Origin: NIOZ-UU35 sp964344175
GTDB taxonomy: Bacteria > Chloroflexota > Anaerolineae > Anaerolineales > UBA11858
Direction: 5' to 3'
NCBI GenBank assembly: GCA_964344175.1
Contig: CAYFMI010000011.1
Location: 1-63,376, forward strand
Length of the DNA: 63,376 bases
Shown here: positions 1 through 7,363 of the stretch, piece by piece
Position numbering within the stretch: the first letter of the stretch is position 1
Layout of the letters: every line of letters starts with the position of its first letter
Translations under genes and position numbers: made by a program
The notes under the pieces: generated by a model
What the model was told of the DNA's origin: nothing
What the model saw: the letters and a program-made list of their open reading frames with translations, nothing else
The model's database searches: none

Positions 1-95
1 TTAAATTATAGCGGAACTTAGCAGTGAGTTGAGCAACGAATAAATATGATAGAATCCGATAATCAGACAAAAATACTCATATTCAAGGAAGTTCT

Positions 96-2210
96 ATGCT
101 GCAACCCGACCGCACCATCCGCTCCACCTGCCCTTATTGTGGGGTTGGCTGCCAGGTGGATTTACTTATCAAGGATGACCATATCTTCCGTGTTGAGGCC
201 CCTTTTGATGTGGCCCCCAACTATGGGCGGCTTTGCGCAAAAGGCCGTTTCGGGATGGATTTTACAGGCCATCCTTCCCGCTTGAAACAGCCGCTCATTC
301 GTAAAGATTTGGGTGAATTGCCGCGCAAGCCGGTCGGCATCGAAGGCTTCCGCACAGCCACGTGGGAAGAAGCCCTCGATCTTGCCGCCGAAAAACTGGC
401 CGCCACAGTGCAGCAGCACGGCGGCGACGCCGTGGGTACTTTTTGTTCGGCCAAAGCCACCAACGAAGATAATTACGTTTTCCAAAAGTTTGTGCGCGCG
501 GTGTTAGGCACCAACAACATAGACCACTGCGCCCGCCTGTGCCATGCCGCTTCAGTGGCCGGGCTGTCGATCGCCATCGGCTCATCGGCCATGTCGAACT
601 CGATCGCCGAGATGAAAGACCTGGATGTCTTCATTGTGACCGGCTCGAACACCAGTGAGACACACCCGGTTATCAGCACTTTTTTGCGCCAGGCGGTTGT
701 CGAAAACGGGGCTAAACTGATTGTGATCGACCCGCGCGGTATCGAGATGACCGAGTTTGCCGATCTGTGGCTGCGCCAGAAACCGGGCACCGATGTGGCC
801 GTTTTCCAGGCTATGGCACATGTCATTGTGGAAGATGGCCTATACGATAAACCATTTATTGCTAATCGTACTGAAGACTTCAATGAGTATCGTACATCCC
901 TGAAGGAATGCACCCCAGAGTGGGCCGAAGCCCTCTCGGGGGTTCCCGCTGATTTGATTCGGGCTGCGGCCCGCATGTATGCCAACGCCGAGGCCGCGGC
1001 CATTTACTGGGGCATGGGCATCTCGCAGAGCGTCCACGGCACGGACAACACCCTCTCGCTGGCAAACCTGGCCCTGCTGACCGGTCATATTGGTCGCCCC
1101 GGAACCGGCCTCAACCCGCTGCGCGGCCAGAACAACGTCCAGGGCTGCTCGGATTCAGGTGGGCTGCCGAATGTTTACCCCGGCTATCAGGCGGTGGATG
1201 ATCCCGATGTGCGCGCCAAATTCGAGAAAGAGTGGAACATCGCGACCGCAAACGGCGGCCTGGCGTCCGAGCCGGGCCTGACGACAATGGAAATGGTGGA
1301 TGCCGCCGAGCGCGGAGCTATCCGCGCCTTCTACGTGATGGGCGAAAATCCAATGATGTCCGAGCCGGATTTGCGCCACGCCCGCCATGTGATGGAGCAG
1401 CTTGATTTTGTCCTGGTGCAGGATATTTTCCTCAACGAAACCGGTGAGTATGCCGATATTATTCTGCCCGCGACCAGTTTTGCCGAAAAAGACGGCACCT
1501 TCACCAACAGCGACCGCCGCGTGCAGCGCATCCGAACGGCATTGCCCGCCCCCGGCCAGGCGCGGGATGATTGGCAGATTCTCTGCGATCTGGCCCGCCG
1601 CGTGGAAGAAAAGCTGGGGCGCGATTTCAGCGCCGGATTCGCTTTTGAGCAACCATCGGAGATTTGGGATGAGATGGCGCGCCTGACTCCGCCCTTCCAG
1701 GGTATCAGCTACAAACGGATCGAGCGCGAGGGCGGTGTACATTGGCCCTGCCCCAGCGCCGATCACCCCGGAACGCCGTATCTTTTCGAAGATGACTTCC
1801 CGCGCGGCAAAGGGCAGTTCAGCCCAATCCAATACCGCCCATCGGAGGAATTGCCCGATGAGCAGTATCCCTTCATATTATCCACAGGGCGAGTGCTGTA
1901 TCACTGGCACGGCGGCACAATGACGCGCCGCTCGCAGCTTGACCATATCTACCCTGAGGCCACGGTGGAGATCAACCCAAAAGACGCGCGCCGGTTGGGA
2001 GTACAGGAACACGCCCGAGTGCGCGTGCGATCGCGCCGCGGCCAGATCGAAGTCAAGGCATTGGTCAGCGAGCGATCTCCCGAAGGCGTCATCTTCATCC
2101 CCTTCCATTTCGCCGAAGCCGCGGCCAATGAACTCACCCAGGATGCCCGCGATCCCCAGGCCAAAATCCCCGACTATAAAGTCAGCGCTGTGGCAGTGGA
2201 GCTAATTTAA
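96..2210 (+). CDS. fdhF: Formate dehydrogenase-type molybdopterin oxidoreductase, catalytic subunit
   Basis: 704-residue cytoplasmic oxidoreductase of the formate dehydrogenase alpha/FdhF family, expected to oxidise formate to CO2 at a bis-molybdopterin Mo or W centre. The N-terminus has the [4Fe-4S] motif CPYCGVGC (Cys12, 15, 19, plus Cys47), followed by the AKG lysine thought to relay electrons. The segment HCARLCH places Cys149 where E. coli FdhH has selenocysteine, so this is a Cys variant needing no SECIS. The C-terminal molybdopterin-dinucleotide domain starts near residue 590. An AAGGAAG ribosome site (85-91) fixes the ATG. No small Fe-S, flavin or diaphorase subunit is visible, but the upstream side is cut by the window edge, so a partner may lie there. 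Related nitrate reductases and FdhF-like proteins are alternatives. Confidence 0.88.
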   Translation: MLQPDRTIRSTCPYCGVGCQVDLLIKDDHIFRVEAPFDVAPNYGRLCAKGRFGMDFTGHPSRLKQPLIRKDLGELPRKPVGIEGFRTATWEEALDLAAEKLAATVQQHGGDAVGTFCSAKATNEDNYVFQKFVRAVLGTNNIDHCARLCHAASVAGLSIAIGSSAMSNSIAEMKDLDVFIVTGSNTSETHPVISTFLRQAVVENGAKLIVIDPRGIEMTEFADLWLRQKPGTDVAVFQAMAHVIVEDGLYDKPFIANRTEDFNEYRTSLKECTPEWAEALSGVPADLIRAAARMYANAEAAAIYWGMGISQSVHGTDNTLSLANLALLTGHIGRPGTGLNPLRGQNNVQGCSDSGGLPNVYPGYQAVDDPDVRAKFEKEWNIATANGGLASEPGLTTMEMVDAAERGAIRAFYVMGENPMMSEPDLRHARHVMEQLDFVLVQDIFLNETGEYADIILPATSFAEKDGTFTNSDRRVQRIRTALPAPGQARDDWQILCDLARRVEEKLGRDFSAGFAFEQPSEIWDEMARLTPPFQGISYKRIEREGGVHWPCPSADHPGTPYLFEDDFPRGKGQFSPIQYRPSEELPDEQYPFILSTGRVLYHWHGGTMTRRSQLDHIYPEATVEINPKDARRLGVQEHARVRVRSRRGQIEVKALVSERSPEGVIFIPFHFAEAAANELTQDARDPQAKIPDYKVSAVAVELI

Positions 2211-2220
2211 AACTCAGCCC

Positions 2221-2249
2221 TTGACAGGATCAGCCTCACAATCTAAACT
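2221..2249 (+). promoter_or_regulatory. Promoter of the lysX leader transcript
   Basis: TTGACA (2221-2226), a 17-bp spacer, then TAAACT (2244-2249). The -35 is perfect and the spacing ideal; the -10 matches at four of six bases. It starts 10 bp after the formate dehydrogenase stop. Expected transcription start is near 2256, only about 4 nt ahead of the leader ATG at 2260. Confidence 0.55.
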
Positions 2250-2259
2250 ACGCCACAAT

Positions 2260-2361
2260 ATGCGCGAAATTGTCATTCTGTCCAACAAAGCAGTCAAGAA
2301 GAACCGCAAGCCACTGAGCACCCCGGCTTTCGGTCTGATGAGTTTGGATAACCGACGATGA
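2260..2361 (+). CDS. Putative lysine-codon leader peptide of lysX
   Basis: 33-codon ORF between promoter and terminator, with no Shine-Dalgarno site and an ATG about 5 nt from the predicted transcript start. Four of codons 10-17 are Lys (AAA GCA GTC AAG AAG AAC CGC AAG, 2287-2310), which suits a gene of lysine synthesis. Just past these codons, 2323-2337 can pair with 2400-2413 (14 pairs, four of them wobble, one bulged C). That pairing would consume the top and loop of the downstream terminator, so a ribosome stalled at the Lys codons should favour read-through. A competing 5-bp hairpin (TCGGT 2330-2334 with ACCGA 2351-2355) would hide the antiterminator. The function is inferred; the codons and pairings are visible. 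Confidence 0.5.
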   Translation: MREIVILSNKAVKKNRKPLSTPAFGLMSLDNRR

Positions 2362-2390
2362 CGCTTTAGCGAGATTATTTACGTCTAAAA

Positions 2391-2426
2391 ACCGCCCTCT
2401 GGATTGAAACCGGAGGGCGGTTTTTT
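2391..2426 (+). terminator. Intrinsic terminator, likely lysX attenuator
   Basis: Twelve-pair stem 2391-2402 with 2410-2421 (one G-U), loop ATTGAAA, then a T run to 2426. It lies 30 nt after the leader ORF stop and before lysX. Its loop and upper stem overlap the strand used by the proposed antiterminator, so the two structures exclude each other. It could also simply end the formate dehydrogenase transcript. Confidence 0.8.
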
Positions 2427-2439
2427 GTTTTCAATAATG

Positions 2440-2554
2440 TTAGGACTTACGCAGTTCGTTGAAATTTTACCGAAAAATAGGGGTGTGTGGGGTGCTCCGC
2501 ACCCCACACACCCCTATTTTTCGGACTTTCCTCTCGCAAGTGCGTAACTCCTAA
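2440..2554. mobile_element. MITE-like palindromic element
   Basis: 115-bp non-coding element with terminal inverted repeats TTAGGACTTACGCA (2440-2453) and TGCGTAACTCCTAA (2541-2554), 13 of 14 matching. Inside is a perfect 26-bp stem with a 3-nt loop (2470-2524). The flanks read ATG on both sides (2437-2439 and 2555-2557), consistent with a 3-bp target duplication. It carries no transposase, so it would need one in trans. It sits in the lysX leader between attenuator and ribosome site. A remnant of one end is at 42992-43005. Confidence 0.7.
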
Positions 2555-2574
2555 ATGTTCAAGGAGCGAACCTC

Positions 2575-3483
2575 ATGACCAACTCAAATCCCCGTATCGG
2601 TGTCTTGTATTCACGAGTGCGTGTAGAAGAAAAATGGATCTTCGCTGCTTTGGAGAAGCGCGGCGTCAACTATGACCGCATCAACGACAGCGCAATCCAT
2701 ATCGACGTCGATGATCCTTCTCCCTGGCTCGGCTATGACGTGGTGTTAGCGCGCAGCCTGAGTTACATGCGCGGACTGTATGCGGCGCGGATGCTGAATT
2801 CATGGGGCATCCCAACAGTAAATTCAGCCTGCGTGGCCGAAGTGTGCGGTGATAAATTGAGCACCAGCGCGGCGTTCTCCGCTGCCGGAGTCCCGCAGCC
2901 AAAAACCGCCCTGGCCTTCACCCCCGAATCAGCCCTCAAAGCCATCGAAGAGATCGGCTACCCGGTGGTACTTAAACCGGTGGTCGGGTCGTGGGGGCGG
3001 CTGCTCTCGAAAATTAATGACCGCGACGCTGCCGAGTCAATCCTGGAACACAAGGCTACCCTGGGTTCGTACCAACATTCGGTGTTCTACGTGCAGGAAT
3101 ATATCGAGAAACCGGGGCGCGATATGCGCGCCTTTGTATTTGGGGATGAGACCGTCACGGCGATTTATCGTCACTCGCCGCATTGGATCACCAACACCGC
3201 ACGCGGCGGTTCGGGCGAGATTTGTCCGGTCACGCCGGAGATTAACGATCTGTGCGTGCGCGCCGCCCACGCCGTCGGCGGCGGGATGCTGGCGGTGGAT
3301 TTGATCGAACACCCCGAAGAGGGGCTGTTGGTCAATGAGATCAACCACACGATGGAGTTCCATACCACTGTGCCGCTCACCGGGGTGGATCTGCCCAACC
3401 TGATCGTGGATTATCTACTGGATGCAGCGCAAAATGATTCGATTTTTACCCACAGCCTTTACAGCGCTCCGGCCCTGTGCTAG
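2575..3483 (+). CDS. lysX: Alpha-aminoadipate--LysW ligase LysX (ATP-grasp)
   Basis: 302-residue RimK/LysX-type ATP-grasp ligase, expected to attach alpha-aminoadipate (or glutamate, in ArgX-type enzymes) to the C-terminal Glu of the carrier protein LysW. ATP-grasp features: VLKPVVGSWGRLL near residues 131-143, the acidic hinge VQEYIEKPGRDMRAFV, and the metal-binding end VNEINHTMEF, which is diagnostic of LysX/ArgX. Ribosome site AAGGAG (2561-2566) precedes the ATG. No lysW, lysZ, lysY or lysJ is in the window, so the rest of the pathway must lie elsewhere. The Lys-rich leader upstream supports the lysine role over the arginine one. The hisL promoter lies inside the 3' end of this gene and over its stop codon. 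Confidence 0.85.
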   Translation: MTNSNPRIGVLYSRVRVEEKWIFAALEKRGVNYDRINDSAIHIDVDDPSPWLGYDVVLARSLSYMRGLYAARMLNSWGIPTVNSACVAEVCGDKLSTSAAFSAAGVPQPKTALAFTPESALKAIEEIGYPVVLKPVVGSWGRLLSKINDRDAAESILEHKATLGSYQHSVFYVQEYIEKPGRDMRAFVFGDETVTAIYRHSPHWITNTARGGSGEICPVTPEINDLCVRAAHAVGGGMLAVDLIEHPEEGLLVNEINHTMEFHTTVPLTGVDLPNLIVDYLLDAAQNDSIFTHSLYSAPALC

Positions 3484-3486
3484 AAT
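3458..3486 (+). promoter_or_regulatory. his operon promoter
   Basis: TTTACA (3458-3463), 17-bp spacer, TAGAAT (3481-3486); five of six matches in each box. It overlaps the last codons and stop of lysX. The predicted start near 3493 leaves about 4 nt before the leader ATG at 3497, so the leader peptide should be translated from a leaderless or nearly leaderless RNA. Confidence 0.7.
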
Positions 3487-3496
3487 TCCGCCCAAT

Positions 3497-3583
3497 ATGA
3501 ACCAGAAAACCCTGACCTGCAAGCATCACCATCATCATGCTTCAACCGGCCATCCCCGACCGGGCAGGACAGTTTTAAGGTGA
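3497..3583 (+). CDS. hisL: his operon leader peptide (HisL-type)
   Basis: 28-codon ORF with five consecutive His codons (CAT CAC CAT CAT CAT, 3524-3538) at residues 10-14 and a sixth at 3551-3553. It resembles enterobacterial HisL in size, His run and placement. Downstream, CCGACCGG (3556-3563) is the exact complement of CCGGTCGG (3622-3629) in the terminator hairpin. CCTGC (3516-3520) before the His run can pair with GCAGG (3564-3568) after it. A ribosome held at the His codons would break the second pairing and free the first, giving antitermination; a ribosome reaching the stop at 3581 would cover 3556-3563 and allow termination. No Shine-Dalgarno site is present. Confidence 0.85.
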   Translation: MNQKTLTCKHHHHHASTGHPRPGRTVLR

Positions 3584-3615
3584 TATAAGTTCGCACCTTT
3601 TCACGCAAGTTGAAG

Positions 3616-3641
3616 CGCCCTCCGGTCGGAGGGCGTTTTTT
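3616..3641 (+). terminator. his operon attenuator terminator
   Basis: Nine-pair GC-rich stem 3616-3624 with 3627-3635, then TTTTTT (3636-3641). It lies 32 nt after the hisL stop codon and 88 nt before hisG. The central CCGGTCGG (3622-3629) is shared with the alternative antiterminator helix. Confidence 0.85.
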
Positions 3642-3646
3642 GTTTA

Positions 3647-3713
3647 CCCCCTCACCCCGTCTCACTACGCTCGACACCCCTCTCCCAATGGGAGAGGGGG
3701 CTGGGGTGAGGGC
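3647..3713. repeat. GC-rich interspersed palindrome (copy a)
   Basis: Nested inverted repeat: CCCTCACCCC at the left and GGGGTGAGGG at the right, with CCCCTCTCCC/GGGAGAGGGG inside. It fills the space between the attenuator and the hisG ribosome site. Related copies occur inside hisC (6804-6873), and looser relatives inside the GH13 gene (38428-38525) and at 48355-48400 and 48459-48515. Confidence 0.7.
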
Positions 3714-3728
3714 ATATTGGAGAAATCG

Positions 3729-4724
3729 ATGACCACACGCCAGGAAATCCGTTTTGCGCTGCCCAGTAAAGGACGCCTCGCCGATGACGCCTTCGCGCTA
3801 TTATCGAACGCCGGGCTTTCGCTCTACAAACCCAACCCGCGCCAGTATCAGGCCAGCATCCCCATGCTGCCCGGCGTGACCGTGCTATTCCAGCGCGCCG
3901 GGGATATTGCCGTCAGCGTACATGACGGCACAGTTGACCTGGGGATAACTGGATGGGACATGGTCGCCGAGAAGAGCGCCAACGGCGAGGCGCTGCCCCT
4001 GATCAAAGCGCTCGGCTTTGGGTTTTGCACCCTCAACGTGATCGTACCGGAGAGTTGGGGCGATGTTCGTCGGATGGGGCATTTGATCGAGAAACAGGAT
4101 CAACTCAACCGCCCGCTGCGGGTGGCAACTAAATTCCCGGAACTGACACAGCGCTTCTTTGCAGAAAACCGGCTGGAGGACGCCCATCTCATCTCTGCCG
4201 AAGGGACATTGGAAATCGCCCCCACCATTGGCTATTCCGACCTGATCGTGGATCTGGTCTCCAGCGGTACCACGCTGCAAGCCAACCGCCTGCGCCCGCT
4301 GGAAGATGGGCAAATTCTGGCTTCGCAAGCCTGCCTGATCGCCAACCGCGCCGCCCTGCAATCCCGTCCGGAAATGCTTTCCGTGGCCCGTCAGCTGATC
4401 GAGTTTGTTGTGGCGCATCTGCGCGCCAAAGATAATCTGGCTGTATTCGCCAATATGCGCGGCGAGTCGCCGCAGGCTATTGCGGAGCGCATGTTCACAC
4501 AGGAAGTCATCGGCGGCCTGCAAGGGCCGACCATCTCCCCGGTGGTGACCCGCGACGGCGGTAATTGGTACGCGGTTAATATCGTGGTGCGCAAAGACCA
4601 GCTTGCCCAGGCGATCAGCGAATTGCGCTCCATCGGCGGCAGCGGCGTCATCGTCACGCCGGTGACGTATATTTTCGAAGAAGAGCCGCAGGCCTACAAA
4701 GATATGCTTGAAGCATTGCAATAA
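3729..4724 (+). CDS. hisG: ATP phosphoribosyltransferase, long form
   Basis: 331-residue enzyme of the first step of histidine synthesis, ATP + PRPP to phosphoribosyl-ATP. It is the long form: the catalytic periplasmic-binding-like domains (residues 1 to about 225, starting RFALPSKGRL, with the PRPP-loop segment DLIVDLVSSGTTL) are followed by a C-terminal ACT-like regulatory domain (about 250-331) that binds histidine for feedback inhibition, so no HisZ is needed. An upstream in-frame TTG at 3717 exists, but GGAG at 3719-3722 lies 6 nt before the ATG at 3729, so that ATG is chosen. First structural gene after the attenuator. Confidence 0.95.
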   Translation: MTTRQEIRFALPSKGRLADDAFALLSNAGLSLYKPNPRQYQASIPMLPGVTVLFQRAGDIAVSVHDGTVDLGITGWDMVAEKSANGEALPLIKALGFGFCTLNVIVPESWGDVRRMGHLIEKQDQLNRPLRVATKFPELTQRFFAENRLEDAHLISAEGTLEIAPTIGYSDLIVDLVSSGTTLQANRLRPLEDGQILASQACLIANRAALQSRPEMLSVARQLIEFVVAHLRAKDNLAVFANMRGESPQAIAERMFTQEVIGGLQGPTISPVVTRDGGNWYAVNIVVRKDQLAQAISELRSIGGSGVIVTPVTYIFEEEPQAYKDMLEALQ

Positions 4725-4726
4725 AA

Positions 4727-4803
4727 AAACCGCGGAGACGCGAAGGACGCGGAGAAAAACTATTCAATAGAAAAACTCTGCGCTCTCTGCGTCTCAGCGG
4801 TGA
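4727..4803. repeat. Palindromic repeat between hisG and hisD
   Basis: Imperfect inverted repeat: left arm rich in CGCGGAGACGCG-type units, right arm CTCTGCGTCTCAGCGG, with an A-rich centre. It fills the whole 93-bp junction and would form a hairpin in the polycistronic mRNA. It lacks the U run of an intrinsic terminator. Confidence 0.6.
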
Positions 4804-4817
4804 AATTGGAGACCATC

Positions 4818-6131
4818 ATGTTCAAAATTTACGACATCGACACCGCCCGCCAGACGATTCTGCGCCGCGCCCCGCTCAACACCGCCGACTACCCTCCGGC
4901 GTTGATTGCCGGGGTGGAGCGCATTTTCGGCGAAGGAGTTAGCCCCTACGAAGCCGTGGCGCGCATCCTGGCCTCCGTGCGCGAAGAAGGCGATGCCGCG
5001 CTCCGGCATTGGTCGCAAATCCTTGACAAAACCGCACTCGATGATTTCCGCATCCCGCCGGAGAGTTTCTCCGCAGCCTACGAAGCGCTATCGCCCGCTC
5101 TGGCCGACGCGATGAATGTCGCCGCGCAGCGCATCCGCAATTTTCACCAACGCCAGCCGCTGCCCAATTGGACGACGACCGAGATGGGCGGCATCGTGGG
5201 TCAGCGCGCCAGCGCCGTGCAGCGCGCCGGGGTGTATGTACCGGGCGGCTCCGCCCCGCTGCCCTCCTCACTGCTGATGTCGGTCATCCCCGCGCAGGTC
5301 GCCGGGGTGGAGCGCATCATCGTCTGCACGCCGCCCAACCCGCACCCCGCCATTTTGGCCGCGGCGCACATTTGCGGCATTGACGAGATTTACCAGCTTG
5401 GCGGGGCGCAGGCGATTGCGGCGCTGGCCTTCGGCGCCGAGAGCATCCCTAAAGTGGACAAAATCGTCGGGGCCGGGAATCTCTTTGTGACTCTCGCCAA
5501 ACAGCAGGTCTATGGGATTGTCGGCCTCGATGGGCTGGCCGGACCGACCGAGACGATGGTCATCGCCGACGAGAGCGCCGACGCCGAGTGGGTGGCCGCC
5601 GATCTGCTCGCCCAGGCTGAGCACGACCCCCTCGCCAGCGCCATCCTGCTGACCACATCCCGAACTCTGGCCGAGGCCGTGCAAGTTGCCGCCGCCCGCC
5701 AGATGGAAAATCTCAGTCGCGCCGAGATCATCGCCCAATCCATCGCGAACCGCGGCGGCATCGTCATTACACCCGATCTGGCTACCGCTGCCCAACTCGC
5801 CGACGACTACGCCGCCGAACATCTCTGCCTGGCGGTCGCAGACCCCGACGCGCTCGCCAAAACCATCAACAACGCCGGGGGCTTCTTCCTCGGCGATCAC
5901 TCTTTTGAAGTGCTGGGCGATTACGTCGCCGGGCCAAGCCATGTTATGCCTACGGGCGGGTCGGCGCGCTTTGCATCACCGCTCAACGTGATGGATTTCA
6001 TCAAGATCAACAGCATCGTCGCCCTCGACCCCGCCACCGCCGCCCAACTCAGCCCGCTGGCCGCCGAATTTGCCCGCGCCGAGAGCCTCACCGCGCACGC
6101 CGCTTCGGCAGAATATCGAATAGTGAATTAG
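4818..6131 (+). CDS. hisD: Histidinol dehydrogenase
   Basis: 437-residue zinc enzyme that oxidises L-histidinol to L-histidine in two NAD-dependent steps. Family blocks are clear: PGGSAPLPSSLLMSVIPAQ, GPTETMVIADE, LLAQAEHDP with its zinc/catalytic residues, YAAEHL, and GPSHVMPTGGSARFASPL near the C-terminus. An earlier in-frame GTG (4800) lies in the palindromic repeat; GGAG at 4808-4811 is 6 nt before ATG 4818, so the ATG is the start. The last codons (giving EYRIVN) and the stop fall in a GAATAGTGAATTAG simple repeat that also appears at the end of hisF, so the C-terminal tip appears repeat-derived. Confidence 0.95.
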   Translation: MFKIYDIDTARQTILRRAPLNTADYPPALIAGVERIFGEGVSPYEAVARILASVREEGDAALRHWSQILDKTALDDFRIPPESFSAAYEALSPALADAMNVAAQRIRNFHQRQPLPNWTTTEMGGIVGQRASAVQRAGVYVPGGSAPLPSSLLMSVIPAQVAGVERIIVCTPPNPHPAILAAAHICGIDEIYQLGGAQAIAALAFGAESIPKVDKIVGAGNLFVTLAKQQVYGIVGLDGLAGPTETMVIADESADAEWVAADLLAQAEHDPLASAILLTTSRTLAEAVQVAAARQMENLSRAEIIAQSIANRGGIVITPDLATAAQLADDYAAEHLCLAVADPDALAKTINNAGGFFLGDHSFEVLGDYVAGPSHVMPTGGSARFASPLNVMDFIKINSIVALDPATAAQLSPLAAEFARAESLTAHAASAEYRIVN

Positions 6132-6140
6132 GAGTTAGAA

Positions 6141-7328
6141 GTGTCGCCAACTCCCCGTCATCCGTCATCCGCTTGTCCTGAGCGAAGCCGAAGGGTCGTC
6201 CGTCCGCACGTCGTGCGCATGTCCCCCTACATCCCCGTCCTGCCCTTCGAGGTGCTATCCGAGCAGCTAGGCATCCCGGCGGAGCAGATCGTCAAACTCG
6301 ACGCCAACGAAAACCCCTACGGCCCTTTGCCCGAAGTGCGCGCCGCCCTCGCCGATCTGCCCTACGCCCACATCTACCCCGACCCGGAGAGCCGCCGCCT
6401 GCGCGCCGCCTTGTCCGCATATCACGGCATCCCCGCCGAAAACATCCTTTGCGGAGCCGGGGCCGACGAACTGATTGACCTGGTGATGCGTTTGATCTTG
6501 GAGCCGGGCGATTGTATCGTGAATTGTCCGCCGACGTTTGGGATGTACAGCTTCGACGCGGCGGTCAACAACGCCCGCACAATTTCCGTGCCGAGAGACA
6601 GGAACTTCAAGCTGAATTTTGAGCGGGTTGCCGCGGTGGTGTCTGATTCTGCTCCCAAAGCGATCTTCCTGGCCTCGCCGAACAACCCCGATGGGGGGCT
6701 GCTGGCCCCGGAGATGCTCAAGGCCTTGTTGGATTTGCCCGTACTGGTCATCCTTGACGAAGCCTATGTCGATTTCGCCCCACCGGGCAGCAGCCGAATT
6801 TTACCCTCGCCCCTCCCCTCTCCCGAACTTCGAGAGTGGGGAGGGGGCAGGGGATGGGGTGAGGATTGGCCTGATAACCTGATCGTGCTGCGCACCTTCA
6901 GCAAGTGGGCCGGGCTGGCCGGGCTGCGCCTGGGTTATGGCGTTTTCCCCGACTGGATGATGCCCCACTTGTGGAAGATCAAACAGCCTTACAACGTCTC
7001 GGTGGCTGCCGGGCGCGCCGGGGCAGTATCCATTGAAAACGCCAACCAGCTCCAAATCCGGGCAAAGAAAATCATCGCCGAACGCGAGCGGCTCTTCATC
7101 GAGTTAGCTAAAATCCCCTGGCTGCAACCCTATCCATCACAGGCCAATTTCATCCTCTGCAAAGTCATTGGCCGCGACGCCGCCCAACTCAAAGCCGATC
7201 TCGCCCGGCAGGGAATCCTGATCCGCTATTTCAATAAGCCGGGGCTGGACGATCATATTCGGATTAGTGTTGGGATGTCCCATCAAACGGACTTAATCGT
7301 TGACATGTTGGAACGTTTCAATGTTTGA
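6141..7328 (+). CDS. hisC: Histidinol-phosphate aminotransferase with two repeat-derived insertions
   Basis: 395-residue class I/II PLP aminotransferase that converts imidazole acetol phosphate to histidinol phosphate. Landmarks: KLDANENPYGP near residue 53, ASPNNPDGG, LDEAYVDF, and the PLP lysine in RTFSKWAG (Lys255). Two stretches look foreign. Residues about 7-26, encoded by 6162-6200, match the widespread CPERSRR-type repeat and separate the ribosome site (GGAG 6131-6134, before GTG 6141) from the native start region at Met27 (6219). Residues about 222-243, encoded by a GC-rich palindrome (6804-6873), add a Pro/Gly-rich loop just before the PLP-lysine strand. Both keep the frame. Whether the enzyme stays fully active is unknown; its place in an intact operon argues that it does. 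Confidence 0.92.
   Translation: MSPTPRHPSSACPERSRRVVRPHVVRMSPYIPVLPFEVLSEQLGIPAEQIVKLDANENPYGPLPEVRAALADLPYAHIYPDPESRRLRAALSAYHGIPAENILCGAGADELIDLVMRLILEPGDCIVNCPPTFGMYSFDAAVNNARTISVPRDRNFKLNFERVAAVVSDSAPKAIFLASPNNPDGGLLAPEMLKALLDLPVLVILDEAYVDFAPPGSSRILPSPLPSPELREWGGGRGWGEDWPDNLIVLRTFSKWAGLAGLRLGYGVFPDWMMPHLWKIKQPYNVSVAAGRAGAVSIENANQLQIRAKKIIAERERLFIELAKIPWLQPYPSQANFILCKVIGRDAAQLKADLARQGILIRYFNKPGLDDHIRISVGMSHQTDLIVDMLERFNV
6162..6200 (+). repeat. CPERSRR-type interspersed repeat inside hisC
   Basis: Contains TTGTCCTGAGCGAAGCCGAA, a repeat known from many environmental bacterial genomes. Here it is read in frame as the start of HisC (SSACPERSRR). Confidence 0.65.
6804..6873. repeat. GC-rich interspersed palindrome (copy b), in frame in hisC
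   Basis: Same family as 3647-3713: CCCTC-CCCC units on the left, a central CTCTCCC-to-GAGAG turn, and GGGGATGGGGTGAGG on the right. Its length preserves the hisC frame and adds about 22 residues. Confidence 0.7.
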
Positions 7329-7363
7329 ATGTTCTAACTTGCTAACTTTCAAACGAGGTACTT

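Noticed and set aside
2335..2361. CTGATGAG followed by GACGA, resembling a hammerhead ribozyme core
   Set aside because: The conserved GAAA and the three-stem layout are missing, and the stretch is explained by the leader ORF and attenuator pairings.
3480..3677. 65-codon minus-strand ORF across the hisL region
   Set aside because: No ribosome site or family match; it is a shadow of the leader, terminator and repeat.
3647..3713. GC palindrome as a second terminator before hisG
   Set aside because: No T run follows it, and it belongs to a dispersed repeat family also found inside coding regions.
3885..4721. Long minus-strand ORF opposite hisG, and similar ones opposite hisD, hisF, purH, GH1 and others
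   Set aside because: Long antisense frames arise from GC-biased third positions; none has family motifs, and the plus-strand genes are certain.
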